A DNA stretch of 64,000 nt from the NCBI GenBank assembly GCA_016871195.1, contig VFZN01000005.1, positions 62,001 to 126,000 of the forward strand, given 5' to 3'. The stretch is from Acidobacteriota bacterium. Its GTDB lineage: Bacteria; Acidobacteriota; Vicinamibacteria; Vicinamibacterales; UBA2999. Below the pieces are notes generated by a model. That model was not told where the DNA came from. It saw only the letters and a list, made by a program, of their open reading frames with translations, and searched no databases. Each line of letters begins with the position of its first letter. Within the stretch, counting starts at the first letter, position 1. Of the stretch, positions 51,085 to 60,341 are shown piece after piece. The position numbers and the translations under genes were made by a program.

Positions 51085-51208
51085 GCACACTTCTGCATTG
51101 CAAGCACGGTGCCGAAGGTCTCACGCAGGCAAACCCGTCCCGGCAGACGTCCAGCGCTGCAGGAATCTCCACCTGCATCGCAGACTGCGGTGGCAGATGC
51201 TGCCGGTG

Positions 51209-52456
51209 CTACAGGGGGGTGCGGACGTGGGCCAGGTCGAACATGCCGCTATAGGTCTCGTCAACCGCCTGTCCGAGCACCCGACGTCCCAGGTACTCGC
51301 CCAGCACGGGACCGTGCTTGAAGCCGTGCCCCGAACCGCCGCCGGCCAGCAGCACGTTTGACATGTTGGGGTGCTGGTCAATCAGGAAGTGTTCGTCGAC
51401 GGTGTTCTCGAGCTGGCACACCCGGGTTTCGATGACAGGCTGTCCGCGCATGGCGGGGAATCGCTGCGCCACATACTCGTACGCGCGTCGCACGTAGTGG
51501 GGCGTGACCACCCGCTCGTCGGAGTCGGGATCCATCTCGACGGCCCCTCCCACCGGACACACCTTCAGGCCCCGCCGGTCGAAATCCGGGAAGCCGTAGT
51601 AGCTCGCCTCGGAGAATACCGGAAGGTTCGGCCATGAGAACCGGGTATCGCCTGGGGGCGGCCCGAACAGAAACACCTCGCGCCGCGGCGTATCGAGCTT
51701 CGGTGCGACGATGGTCGGAAACATCTTCCGGAGCCACGAGCCGCAGGCGAACACAAACTGGCCTGCCGACAGGGTGCTGCCGCCGTCGAGGGCTAGTGCG
51801 GTCATACGGCCGGATACCGGCGGCGTCGGCATCGCCCTGATGATGCGCAGCGTGCCTCCCTTCCGCTCGAAGGCCTCCCCCACGGCAATCAGCGCCTCGC
51901 GTGCGCGAAGCATAGCGGCATCGGGCTCATACAGGCCGATTTCCATGCCGACCGGGTCGAGCTGCGGCCATCGCTGGCGGATGGCATCGGGGGTCATGCG
52001 CTCGATCGGGCGGTTGAGGCCACCGAAGATGCGCACTTGCGCGTCGTGTTCCGACGTCCACCGCGGGGCCAGTTGCAGTCGGCCCACTGTATACATGAGC
52101 CTCCGGCCAAACTCCCGTTCACGCACCGTCCAGCGCCGCATCGCCTCGACAGCCCACTTCGAATAGGCCTCGCGACTGCCGTAACCTGCGCGAATCTGTC
52201 GGGTCTCGTCACCGGAGGTCGACCGCGAGTTTCCTGGTCCGTAGCTGTCGAGCAGCGTGACGCGAGCGCCCTGTTCACGCAGCCAGAGCGCGGTCCACGC
52301 CCCAAACGCACCTCCCCCGACCACGGCGACATCAGGCAATCCCGCGCTGATGGCCGGAGCCTGCGCAGGAGTGCTCTCGGCGGCGGCGGGCAGCGAGGCG
52401 GCCGTAAGGGCCGCACCCGCGCCAGACAGGAACATACGACGATTCATGGATGACAT
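51209..52456 (-). CDS. Tat-exported FAD-dependent oxidoreductase (DAO/sarcosine oxidase family)
   Basis: The 415-residue protein starts at ATG 52456 with AAGGAG five bases upstream. A twin-arginine signal (NRRMFLSGAGAALTAASLPA) is followed by the FAD-binding motif VAVVGGGAFGAWTALWLREQ. Other DAO features are NSRSTSGDETRQIRAGYG, WPQLDPVGMEIGLYEPDAAM, FVFACGSWLRKMFPTIV and LLAGGGSGHGFKHGPVLGEY, closest to monomeric sarcosine or N-methyltryptophan oxidase. The SGHGFKHGP segment normally carries a site near the flavin. Export of such an enzyme suggests oxidation of an amine in the periplasm. It follows recJ by nine bases. Confidence 0.87.
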   Translation of the reverse strand: MSSMNRRMFLSGAGAALTAASLPAAAESTPAQAPAISAGLPDVAVVGGGAFGAWTALWLREQGARVTLLDSYGPGNSRSTSGDETRQIRAGYGSREAYSKWAVEAMRRWTVREREFGRRLMYTVGRLQLAPRWTSEHDAQVRIFGGLNRPIERMTPDAIRQRWPQLDPVGMEIGLYEPDAAMLRAREALIAVGEAFERKGGTLRIIRAMPTPPVSGRMTALALDGGSTLSAGQFVFACGSWLRKMFPTIVAPKLDTPRREVFLFGPPPGDTRFSWPNLPVFSEASYYGFPDFDRRGLKVCPVGGAVEMDPDSDERVVTPHYVRRAYEYVAQRFPAMRGQPVIETRVCQLENTVDEHFLIDQHPNMSNVLLAGGGSGHGFKHGPVLGEYLGRRVLGQAVDETYSGMFDLAHVRTPL

Positions 52457-52465
52457 GCAGTCTCC

Positions 52466-54181
52466 TTACAGGGCGGCGCGGAAGTCATCAACCCTCAACT
52501 CGATGTGCTTCTCGCCGCGGAATTCGTTCTCTTCGAGGGTGTACGCCAGTTCGAGGGCCGTGGCGCTTTCGGTCAGGTCGGCTTCGCGCTCGACCCCGTT
52601 CCACTGGATGCCCCGGAATCGCCGCCCCTGTTGCTCGAAGGTCGCCTTCCAGTGGCGCTCCTTGAGCCGGCGGGGGCCGTCGACGACCGACACCGGTCCG
52701 GTGACGAACCGCGGCCGGTGATTTCCCTGACCGAACGGAGCCAGGGTGGCCAGTTCCCGCAGAAGCCGGTCGGAGATTGCCTCGAACGGCAGAGGGGCGT
52801 CGACCCACAACCGGGGCCTGAGGTCGTCAGGTTGCAGTCGGGCGTTGGCGAAGTCGTTGACAGACGAGCGGAACTCGCGGATGCGGTCGGTCTCAAGCTG
52901 CAGGCCAGCGGCCTGTCGGTGGCCGCCGTAGCGGCCCAGCAGGGGCGCGCAGGCGTCGAGGGCGCTCAGCATGTCGAAGCCCGGAATACTGCGACACGAC
53001 CCGTGGGCCTCTGCCCCGTCCGTGGAAAGGACAATGGCGGGTCGGTGAAAGGTTTCCACCAGCTTTGACGCCACAATTCCGATGACGCCGCGGTGCCATC
53101 CTTCGCCGGCCACCACGAGGATGGTGCGGGCGCCCACCTCAGGATCGGTCTCGACGAGCTTACGTGCCCTCGCGACGATCTCTTGTTCTTCGGTCCGCCG
53201 GCGGGTGTTTTCCACATCCAGCTGTGCCGCAAGCGCCGTCGCTTCCTCGGCGAGAGCCTCGTCTGAGGTCAGCAGCAACCGAGCGGCAATATCGGGTGTG
53301 CTCATCCGCCCCGCCGCGTTGATACGGGGCGCGATAACAAACGAGACATGGTAGCTGTCAAGCCTCTTGCCGGTGAGTCCTGCCGACTCGAGCAGCGCTC
53401 GCAGCCCCACCTTGTGCGGTCCACGGGAGAGCATGTCGAGGCCGAGACGCGCGATCACCCGGTTCTCACCCACCAGCGGTACCATGTCGGCGAGCGTGCC
53501 CAGCGCAGCAATCTTGAGGAAGCCGGCCACCCAGGCCGACCGCCCCGCTCGCTGGCAGAGGGCCTGCACCAGCTTGAGCGCGACACCCACGCCGGCGAGA
53601 TTCTTGTCGGGATACCGGCAGTCGTGACGTCGTGGATTGACCACCGCATCCGCGGGTGGCAGGGCCGCATCGGGCTCGTGATGGTCGGTGATGACCAGGC
53701 CCATGCCGAGTGCGGCGGCGTGGCGCGCGGCCTCAGCGCCGCGAATCCCGCAATCGACCGACACGACCAACTGCACGCCGTCGGCCTTCAGGCGATCGAA
53801 CGTCGCCGGCTGCAGGCCGTAACCATCGCGCAGCCGTTCTGGCACAAAGTGCACGACATCGGCACCCAGCAATTCGAGGGTGCGGCGCAGGATGACGGTC
53901 GAGGTGATCCCGTCGACGTCATAGTCTCCGTGGATGGCGATACGCTCACGACTGGCGATGGCCGCTTCGATGCGGGATACGGCGCGGTCCATGTCTGCCA
54001 TCGCAAACGGGTCGTGAAACTGGTCGAGGGCCGGGTGCAAGAAACGGTGGGCGTCGGCTGGATCGGTGATGCCGCGAATGGCCAGCAGGCGGGCCGTCAC
54101 CGGCGAGAGGCCCAGGGCCTGGACGAGCGTGGCGATGTCGGTCGTCGACGCCTCGTGCGTGAGCCAGAGGCGAGGAATCAC
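52466..54181 (-). CDS. recJ: Single-stranded-DNA-specific exonuclease RecJ
   Basis: The 571-residue nuclease starts at a GTG overlapping the accA stop (GTGA); in-frame sequence further upstream is accA in another frame. DHH-domain motifs are RIAIHGDYDVDGITSTVILR, VVSVDCGIRGAEAA, LVITDHHEPDAALPPADAVV and AALGTLADMVPLVGENR. The DHHA1 domain has LLGRYGGHRQAAGLQLETD, and an OB-like C-terminus ends FRGEKHIELRVDDFRAAL. RecJ degrades 5' ended ssDNA in recombination and repair. All metal ligands appear present. Confidence 0.94.
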   Translation of the reverse strand: MIPRLWLTHEASTTDIATLVQALGLSPVTARLLAIRGITDPADAHRFLHPALDQFHDPFAMADMDRAVSRIEAAIASRERIAIHGDYDVDGITSTVILRRTLELLGADVVHFVPERLRDGYGLQPATFDRLKADGVQLVVSVDCGIRGAEAARHAAALGMGLVITDHHEPDAALPPADAVVNPRRHDCRYPDKNLAGVGVALKLVQALCQRAGRSAWVAGFLKIAALGTLADMVPLVGENRVIARLGLDMLSRGPHKVGLRALLESAGLTGKRLDSYHVSFVIAPRINAAGRMSTPDIAARLLLTSDEALAEEATALAAQLDVENTRRRTEEQEIVARARKLVETDPEVGARTILVVAGEGWHRGVIGIVASKLVETFHRPAIVLSTDGAEAHGSCRSIPGFDMLSALDACAPLLGRYGGHRQAAGLQLETDRIREFRSSVNDFANARLQPDDLRPRLWVDAPLPFEAISDRLLRELATLAPFGQGNHRPRFVTGPVSVVDGPRRLKERHWKATFEQQGRRFRGIQWNGVEREADLTESATALELAYTLEENEFRGEKHIELRVDDFRAAL

Positions 54182-55140
54182 TCGTCGGCGCCTTCGATAC
54201 CGATCAGGCCGATGGCGCGGAACTTTCCATAACGCGCCTCGAGTCTGGCATCGCTGTCCATCTCCTGCACCTGCCGCAGCGCCCGGTCGAGGGCGACATC
54301 GAGCAGGGCGGCAGCCTGCGCCGGATCCGTGTGCGCACCGCCCACCGGTTCGGCCACGATTTCGTCGATGATGCCGAGGCCCAGCAAATCGGGTGCGGTT
54401 ATCTTCAACGCCTCGGCCGCCTCTACCTTTTTCTTCGCGTCGCGCCACAGGATGGCGGCACACCCTTCCGGCGGAATGACGCTGTACATCGCAAACTCGT
54501 GCATGAGCACGCGGTCACCCACGGCGATGCCCAGCGCACCGCCACTACCCCCTTCGCCGTGCACCACGATGATGATGGGCACATCAAGCACAGCCATCTC
54601 ACGCAGGTTGAGTGCGATGGCTTCGGCGACACCGCGCTCTTCACTTTCGATGCCGGGGTAAGCGGCTGGCGTGTCGACAAAGCAGATGACCGGCCGCCGG
54701 AACTTTTCGGCCAGCTGCATGAGGCGCAGGGCCTTGCGGTACCCCTCGGGGCGAGCGTAGCCGAAGTTGCGGAAAATCTTCTGCTTGGTATCGCTGCCCT
54801 TCTGGTGCCCGACCACGAGCACTCCGGTGCCCTTGTAGTCGGCCATGCCGGCGACGATTGCGTTGTCGTCGGCAAAGCGGCGGTCGCCGTGCAGTTCCAC
54901 AAAGTCGGTGAACAGACGCTCGACGTAATCGAGCGTGGTGGGACGCGCCGGATGCCGCGCCACCTGCACCCGCTGCCACGCCGTCAGGCTCCGATACAGA
55001 TCGCCCCGGATGGCATCGATACGGGCCTCGAGACGCGAGATCTCACGATTACGGTCATCGGTGGACGGCAGCATCGAGAGGGCTTCGATTTCCTTGAGCA
55101 GGATGTCGATCGGGGCTTCGAATTCGAGCAGTTCAGCCAT
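54178..55140 (-). CDS. accA: Acetyl-CoA carboxylase carboxyltransferase subunit alpha
   Basis: The 320-residue protein starts at ATG 55140 (MAELLEFEAPIDILLKEIEA), two bases after the dnaE stop codon. Family motifs include QRVQVARHPARPTTLDYVER, VELHGDRRFADDNAIVAGMA, NFGYARPEGYRKALRLMQLA, ICFVDTPAAYPGIESEERGV, and IVVHGEGGSGGALGIAVGDR. It transfers carboxyl from biotin to acetyl-CoA with AccD, which is not in this window. It is tightly placed between dnaE and recJ; dnaE-accA order is common in bacteria. Confidence 0.95.
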   Translation of the reverse strand: MAELLEFEAPIDILLKEIEALSMLPSTDDRNREISRLEARIDAIRGDLYRSLTAWQRVQVARHPARPTTLDYVERLFTDFVELHGDRRFADDNAIVAGMADYKGTGVLVVGHQKGSDTKQKIFRNFGYARPEGYRKALRLMQLAEKFRRPVICFVDTPAAYPGIESEERGVAEAIALNLREMAVLDVPIIIVVHGEGGSGGALGIAVGDRVLMHEFAMYSVIPPEGCAAILWRDAKKKVEAAEALKITAPDLLGLGIIDEIVAEPVGGAHTDPAQAAALLDVALDRALRQVQEMDSDARLEARYGKFRAIGLIGIEGADE

Positions 55141-55142
55141 GG

Positions 55143-58100
55143 TCAGTGGATATGCACGCTTCCGGGGCCGCACAAACGTTCGACGGCGGCCACAAACTCC
55201 TGCGAGGGTCGCACGCGGATGGCGACGTTCACGTCGAGGGTCACCACCTGGGGCGCCGCCTGCGGTGCCCCAGGGACAGCCACCTCGATGGCCAGAGGGC
55301 GGTCGCCGCGATGCCCGGCCACCACATCCCAAAGTTCCGCTATCGTCTCACGACCGGTGTCGGCCTTCAACCGAATCCGCACCCCACGCGACAGCCGTTC
55401 TTTCAGCTGCCCCAGGGGCAGGATCTCGCTGGCCTGCAACCGAGCCGACTCTTCGTCACGCTCGAACTTTCCCCGCACCAGCAGCAGTGCCCCGTTGTCG
55501 CACGCCCCACGGTACCGGGCATAGGTCTCGGGAAAGACCACCACTTCCACCGTGCCCTGATGGTCTTCGAGCGAGAAGACGCACATGGCATCACCCTTTT
55601 TGGTCTTCAGGGGACGGAAGCCCGACACGATGCCGCCGACGTGTACATCCTCGATGACGACTCGCCCCGGGGCGCCGTTCTGCCCTTCAGGCACGTCGTC
55701 CAGCGTCAGGTCGCCGACCGTCTTCGCCCGGAATGCTCGGAGGTCGGCGGCATGCTGATCGATGGGATGCCCGCTCAGATACAGTCCCAGCGCTTCCCTT
55801 TCATGCGCCAGCAGCGCCAGCTGTGCCCATGGCTCGGTCGCCGCCAGCTTGATCATCATCACCCCATCGTCGCCGCCGCCGAAAAGGTCGGCCTGACCGC
55901 GGTCGCGGTCGCGCTGCGTGCGGCTGCCATGCTCGATGGCGCTGTCGATGGCGCCGAAGAGCGTGGCCCGTCCAGTGGTTAGCGGCACGCCGGCAGGAAT
56001 CAGTGAATCGCAGGCCCCCGACTTGACCAGGGCTTCGAGCACGCGCTTGTTTACCAGACGCAGGTCGAGCGCCTCGCAGAACTGATGTAACGAGGTCACA
56101 CGCCCACCCTGCGCGCGCACCTCAAGCATCGACTGGATGGCCCCTTCCCCGAGTCCCTTGATCGCCGTCAACCCGAACCGCACCCCTTCGGGAACCACCG
56201 TAAAGTTGAGCTGGCTTTCATTGATGTCGGGCGGTAGGACCCGGATGCCGCGGTCGCGGCACTCGGCGATGTAGAGCGCCAGCTTGTCAGTGTTTGCGGC
56301 TTCAATCGTGAGCAGTGCCGCAGCAAAGTGCCGGGGATAGTTGGCCTTCAGAAACGCCGTCTGATAGGCCAGGAACGCGTAGGCCGTCGAGTGCGACTTG
56401 TTGAAGCCGTACCCCGCGAAGTATTCCATCAGGTCGAAGACTTTCGTGGCCTTCTTCTCGTTGACGCCTTTCGCCGTGGCGCCGGTCATGAACGCCTCGC
56501 GCTGCTTGGCCATGACCTTGGGATCCTTCTTGCCCATGGCCTTGCGCAACACATCGGACTGCCCAAGCGAGAATCCCGCCAGCTCCGTGGCAATACGCAT
56601 CACCTGCTCCTGATAGGCGATGACGCCGTAGGTGTCAGCCAGAATCGGCAGCATCTCGGGCAGTTCGACGTTGACCTCAGCCTTGCCGGCTTTGCGCGAG
56701 ATGTAATCGTCGACCATGCCGCTCTTGAGCGGACCCGGGCGATAGAGCGCATTCATCGCAATCAGGTCGTCGAGGCGCTGAGGCCGGGCCTTGCGCAGGA
56801 TGTCACGCATGCCCGAGCTCTCGAACTGGAAGATGCCATAGGTCTGGCCGTCCTGAAACAGCTGATAAGACGGGCCATCATCGAGTGGGATGCTGTCGAT
56901 GTCGAGCGCGATGCCCTCAGTGCGGCGAATCTCCGACAGCGCATCCTGGATCAGCGTCAGCGTACTGAGTCCGAGGAAGTCCATCTTGAGCAGCCCGACG
57001 CGCTCGACCTCCTTCATCGCCCACTGGGTCGTGATTTCATCGCGGTTGCTCTTGAAGAGCGGCGCATAGTCGGTGATGGGCCCAGGCGCAATGACGACGC
57101 CGGCGGCGTGAACCCCGGCGTTGCGCGACAGGCCCTCGAGGCGCTTGCCCATCTCGAGCAACTCCTTCACCCGTGGGTCCTGGTCCTTCATCTGCCGCAG
57201 CACGGGATTTTCGGCCAACGCTTTGTCGAGCGTCATGTCGAGGGCCGCCGGAATCTGCTTGGCGATGCGGTCGACATCTGCGTAGGGCATATCCATGGCG
57301 CGGCCGACATCGCGTACCACGGCCTTGGCCTTCATCGTGCCGAACGTGATGATCTGCGAGACATTCTCGCGCCCGTACTTCCGCGTCACATACTCGATCA
57401 CCTCTCCGCGCCGACGCTCGCAGAAGTCGACGTCGATATCGGGCAATGAGACACGTTCGGGGTTGAGGAACCGCTCGAACAGCAGGTCGTAGTGCAAGGG
57501 GTCCACGTCGGTGATTCGGAGGGCCCACGCCACCAGGCTGCCTGCGGCTGAGCCGCGACCCGGCCCCACCGGAATGCCCTGCTCTCGCGCGTAGCGGATG
57601 AAGTCCCACACGATAAGGAAATAGCCCGGATACCCCATCTGCTTGATCATGGCGACCTCGTAGGTGAGGCGGGTCTCGTAGTCGGCCATCGGGTGGCGCA
57701 GCGCCCCGTCAGCTTCGAGCTGCAGCAGGCGCGGCAGACGTTGAGCGAAGCCGCGGCGCACTTCATGCTCAAAGTAGCCATCAAGCGTAAAGCCGTCGGG
57801 TACCTCGAAGTTCGGCAGATGGTTCTCGCCCTTGGGAATCTCAACGTGGCAGCGTTCGGCGATGAGTAGCGTGTTGCTCATCGCCTCGGGATAGTCCCCG
57901 AACACCTGCGCCATCTCGTCTGCCGACTTGAGATAGAACTGGTCGCCGTGATACCGCAGGCGATGCGCGTCGTTGACGCCCTTGCCGGTGCCGATGCACA
58001 GCAGGATGTCGTGAGGCTTGTCGTCGCCGTGCTTCAGGTAGTGCACATCGTTGGTGCACACCAGGGGCATGCCGAGGTCTCGGGCGATGGGCAGCAGTCC

Positions 58101-58667
58101 GTTGTTGACGATGCGCTGTTCCTCGATGCCCTGATACTGCATTTCGAGGAAGAAGTTGCCTGCCCCGAGAATGTCCCGGTAGGTCGCGGCAGCGGCGAGG
58201 GCCTTCTTCGGATTTGGCCCCCGCACCTCGGTGGCCACCTCTCCCTTCAGGCAGCTCGACAGGCCGATCAGCCCTTCGGCGTGCCGGGCCAGCAGGTCTT
58301 TGTCGATGCGGGGCTTGTAGTAAAACCCTTCCATGTAGCCGGCCGACACCAGTTTAATGAGATTGCGATAGCCGATGTCGTTTTCGGCAATCAGCACCAG
58401 ATGGTTGGCGGTTTCGCCAACTGACCCACTCTTGTCGAAGCGACTACCGGGCGCCACATACACCTCGCACCCCAGGATGGGATTGAGGCCGCGACTGCGG
58501 GCGGCGTCGTGAAACACCACCGACGAGAACATGTTGCCGTGCTCAGTGACGGCCACAGCCTTCTGCCCCAGCGCCACGGCCTGGTCGAGTAGTTCATCGA
58601 TCCGGCAGGCGCCGTCGAGCAGCGAGAACTCGGTGTGCAGGTGCAGATGAACGAAATCGCGAGCCAC
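55143..58667 (-). CDS. dnaE: DNA polymerase III subunit alpha
   Basis: The 1174-residue replicative polymerase has an N-terminal PHP domain (FVHLHLHTEFSLLDGACRID, AVTEHGNMFSSVVFHDAARS), the catalytic palm (PGRGSAAGSLVAWALRITDV and the Asp triad in LPDIDVDFCERRRGEVIEYV), fingers (KPSHSTAYA-like NKSHSTAYAFLAYQTAFLKA), tandem HhH region (GLTAIKGLGEGAIQSMLEVR) and a C-terminal OB domain (VHVGGIVSGFRPLKTKKGDA). Length is normal for DnaE1. It lies six bases after guaA and two bases before accA. Confidence 0.96.
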   Translation of the reverse strand: MARDFVHLHLHTEFSLLDGACRIDELLDQAVALGQKAVAVTEHGNMFSSVVFHDAARSRGLNPILGCEVYVAPGSRFDKSGSVGETANHLVLIAENDIGYRNLIKLVSAGYMEGFYYKPRIDKDLLARHAEGLIGLSSCLKGEVATEVRGPNPKKALAAAATYRDILGAGNFFLEMQYQGIEEQRIVNNGLLPIARDLGMPLVCTNDVHYLKHGDDKPHDILLCIGTGKGVNDAHRLRYHGDQFYLKSADEMAQVFGDYPEAMSNTLLIAERCHVEIPKGENHLPNFEVPDGFTLDGYFEHEVRRGFAQRLPRLLQLEADGALRHPMADYETRLTYEVAMIKQMGYPGYFLIVWDFIRYAREQGIPVGPGRGSAAGSLVAWALRITDVDPLHYDLLFERFLNPERVSLPDIDVDFCERRRGEVIEYVTRKYGRENVSQIITFGTMKAKAVVRDVGRAMDMPYADVDRIAKQIPAALDMTLDKALAENPVLRQMKDQDPRVKELLEMGKRLEGLSRNAGVHAAGVVIAPGPITDYAPLFKSNRDEITTQWAMKEVERVGLLKMDFLGLSTLTLIQDALSEIRRTEGIALDIDSIPLDDGPSYQLFQDGQTYGIFQFESSGMRDILRKARPQRLDDLIAMNALYRPGPLKSGMVDDYISRKAGKAEVNVELPEMLPILADTYGVIAYQEQVMRIATELAGFSLGQSDVLRKAMGKKDPKVMAKQREAFMTGATAKGVNEKKATKVFDLMEYFAGYGFNKSHSTAYAFLAYQTAFLKANYPRHFAAALLTIEAANTDKLALYIAECRDRGIRVLPPDINESQLNFTVVPEGVRFGLTAIKGLGEGAIQSMLEVRAQGGRVTSLHQFCEALDLRLVNKRVLEALVKSGACDSLIPAGVPLTTGRATLFGAIDSAIEHGSRTQRDRDRGQADLFGGGDDGVMMIKLAATEPWAQLALLAHEREALGLYLSGHPIDQHAADLRAFRAKTVGDLTLDDVPEGQNGAPGRVVIEDVHVGGIVSGFRPLKTKKGDAMCVFSLEDHQGTVEVVVFPETYARYRGACDNGALLLVRGKFERDEESARLQASEILPLGQLKERLSRGVRIRLKADTGRETIAELWDVVAGHRGDRPLAIEVAVPGAPQAAPQVVTLDVNVAIRVRPSQEFVAAVERLCGPGSVHIH

Positions 58668-58673
58668 GATCCC

Positions 58674-60290
58674 TCACTCCCACTCGATCGTCGCTGGTGG
58701 CTTTCCCGAGATGTCGTAGACCACGCGGTTGATGCCGCGCACTTCGTTGATGATGCGGTTCGAGACGTGTCCGAGCAGATCGTGCGGCAGGTGTGCCCAG
58801 TGAGCCGTCATGAAGTCACTCGTCTGCACGGCTCGGAGTGCGACAACGAATTCGTACGTGCGGCCGTCTCCCATCACGCCCACACTCCTGACCGGCAGGA
58901 ACACGGCAAAGGCCTGCGACGTCAGGTCGTACCAGGAGCGCCCCACATCGGCTGGGGTCACGCGACCGGCTGCCACGTCTCGCTCGGTGGCCAGCGTCGA
59001 CCGGAGCGCATCAATGAAGATCGCGTCGGCGCGACGGAGGAGATCGGCATAGTGAGGTCGCACCTCACCCAAAATACGTACGCCGAGTCCTGGCCCCGGG
59101 AACGGATGCCGGTACACCATCGCACGCGGTAGCCCGAGTGCGACTCCCAGTTCGCGAACTTCGTCCTTGAACAGGTCGCGCAGCGGTTCGAGCAGCGCCA
59201 AGTGCAGGGTGTCGGGCAGCCCGCCGACGTTGTGATGGCTCTTGATGGTGGTGGCCTTTTTCGTGGTGGCCCCCGCCGACTCGATGACGTCGGGATAGAT
59301 CGTGCCCTGGGCCAGCCACCGTGCCCGTGCGCGCTGCGCGGCCTCTTCCTGGAACACATGCACAAATTCGCGCCCGATGATCTTGCGCTTGGCCTCGGGG
59401 TCAGTCTCACCGGAGAGCGCGGCCATAAAGCGCTCTTCGGCATTGACACGGACGACGCGCACGCCCAGCAGATGCCCGAAGGTCTCCATGACTTCGTCAC
59501 CTTCACCGAGGCGAAGCAGGCCCGTGTCAACAAAGATGCAGGTCAGCTGATCCCCGATCGCCCGATGAATCAGCGCTGCCGCCACTGACGAGTCCACCCC
59601 GCCCGACAGGCCCAGAATCACTTCATCGTCACCAACCTGCGCGCGGATGGCCTTGACGGCTTCGACGATGTGGTCGCGCATGATCCAGTCGGGCCGACAG
59701 CCGCAGATGTCGCGCACGAACCGCTGCAATATGGTCGCGCCCTGCGGAGTGTGTGTCACTTCCAGATGGAACTGCACGCCGTAGAGCCTGCGCGACTCGT
59801 CGGCCATTGCGGCGATGGCACAGCTGCCTGTCGAGGCGACCACCGAGAATCCCGGGGGGGTCTCGACGACCTTGTCGCCATGGCTCATCCAGACCCGCAG
59901 GTGACCGGGCCCGACGACCTCGTCACTGATGCCCTCAAAGAGGGGCGAGGGCTGAGCCACGGCCACCACGGCGTGGCCGAATTCACGCACGGAGCCCTTC
60001 TCAACGCGTCCCCCCAGCTGCTGTGCCATCGTCTGCATGCCGTAGCAGATGCCCAGAACCGGCACGCCCAATGAGAACACCCAGTTTGGCGCCCGATCGG
60101 TCGCTTCTTCGTAGGCGGACATATGACTGCCCGACAGGATGACGCCCCGCGGGGTGAGCCGCGTCACGACATCGGCCCCGACATCGGAGGCGTGCACTTC
60201 GCAATACACATGCGCTTCGCGCACACGCCTAGCAATGAGCTGCGTGACCTGGGACCCGAAGTCGAGAATGAGAATGGAATCGTGCGCCAC
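58674..60290 (-). CDS. guaA: GMP synthase (glutamine-hydrolysing)
   Basis: The 538-residue enzyme starts at GTG 60290 ([20 protein letters not shown]). The glutamine amidotransferase half has the nucleophile Cys82 in [13 protein letters not shown] and the His/Glu pair in [15 protein letters not shown], where FHPEV is usual. The loop before it reads [13 protein letters not shown] instead of ILSGGPxSVYE. The synthetase half has the PP-loop [20 protein letters not shown], and the C-terminal dimerisation domain ends [15 protein letters not shown]. It converts XMP to GMP. It heads the guaA-dnaE-accA-recJ group. Confidence 0.95.
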   Translation of the reverse strand: MAHDSILILDFGSQVTQLIARRVREAHVYCEVHASDVGADVVTRLTPRGVILSGSHMSAYEEATDRAPNWVFSLGVPVLGICYGMQTMAQQLGGRVEKGSVREFGHAVVAVAQPSPLFEGISDEVVGPGHLRVWMSHGDKVVETPPGFSVVASTGSCAIAAMADESRRLYGVQFHLEVTHTPQGATILQRFVRDICGCRPDWIMRDHIVEAVKAIRAQVGDDEVILGLSGGVDSSVAAALIHRAIGDQLTCIFVDTGLLRLGEGDEVMETFGHLLGVRVVRVNAEERFMAALSGETDPEAKRKIIGREFVHVFQEEAAQRARARWLAQGTIYPDVIESAGATTKKATTIKSHHNVGGLPDTLHLALLEPLRDLFKDEVRELGVALGLPRAMVYRHPFPGPGLGVRILGEVRPHYADLLRRADAIFIDALRSTLATERDVAAGRVTPADVGRSWYDLTSQAFAVFLPVRSVGVMGDGRTYEFVVALRAVQTSDFMTAHWAHLPHDLLGHVSNRIINEVRGINRVVYDISGKPPATIEWE

Positions 60291-60311
60291 GGTGAGTGAA
60301 AATCCGCAGGT

Positions 60312-60341
60312 ATTATAGCGAGTGATGTTCTGGCTACTCAC
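60312..60341 (-). promoter_or_regulatory. Sigma-70 promoter of guaA
   Basis: On the minus strand GTGAGT (60341-60336), an 18-base spacer and a perfect TATAAT (60317-60312) precede the guaA GTG at 60290 by 21 bases. The same bases contain TATTAT (60311-60316) on the plus strand, five bases from the GTG and eight from the ATG of the divergent beta-propeller gene. Confidence 0.5.

Noticed and set aside
53348-54232. A 294-codon plus-strand frame opposite recJ
   Set aside because: It covers conserved RecJ motifs on the other strand and has no features of its own.
56328-57449. A 373-codon plus-strand frame opposite dnaE
   Set aside because: It lies wholly inside dnaE on the other strand and has shadow-like composition.
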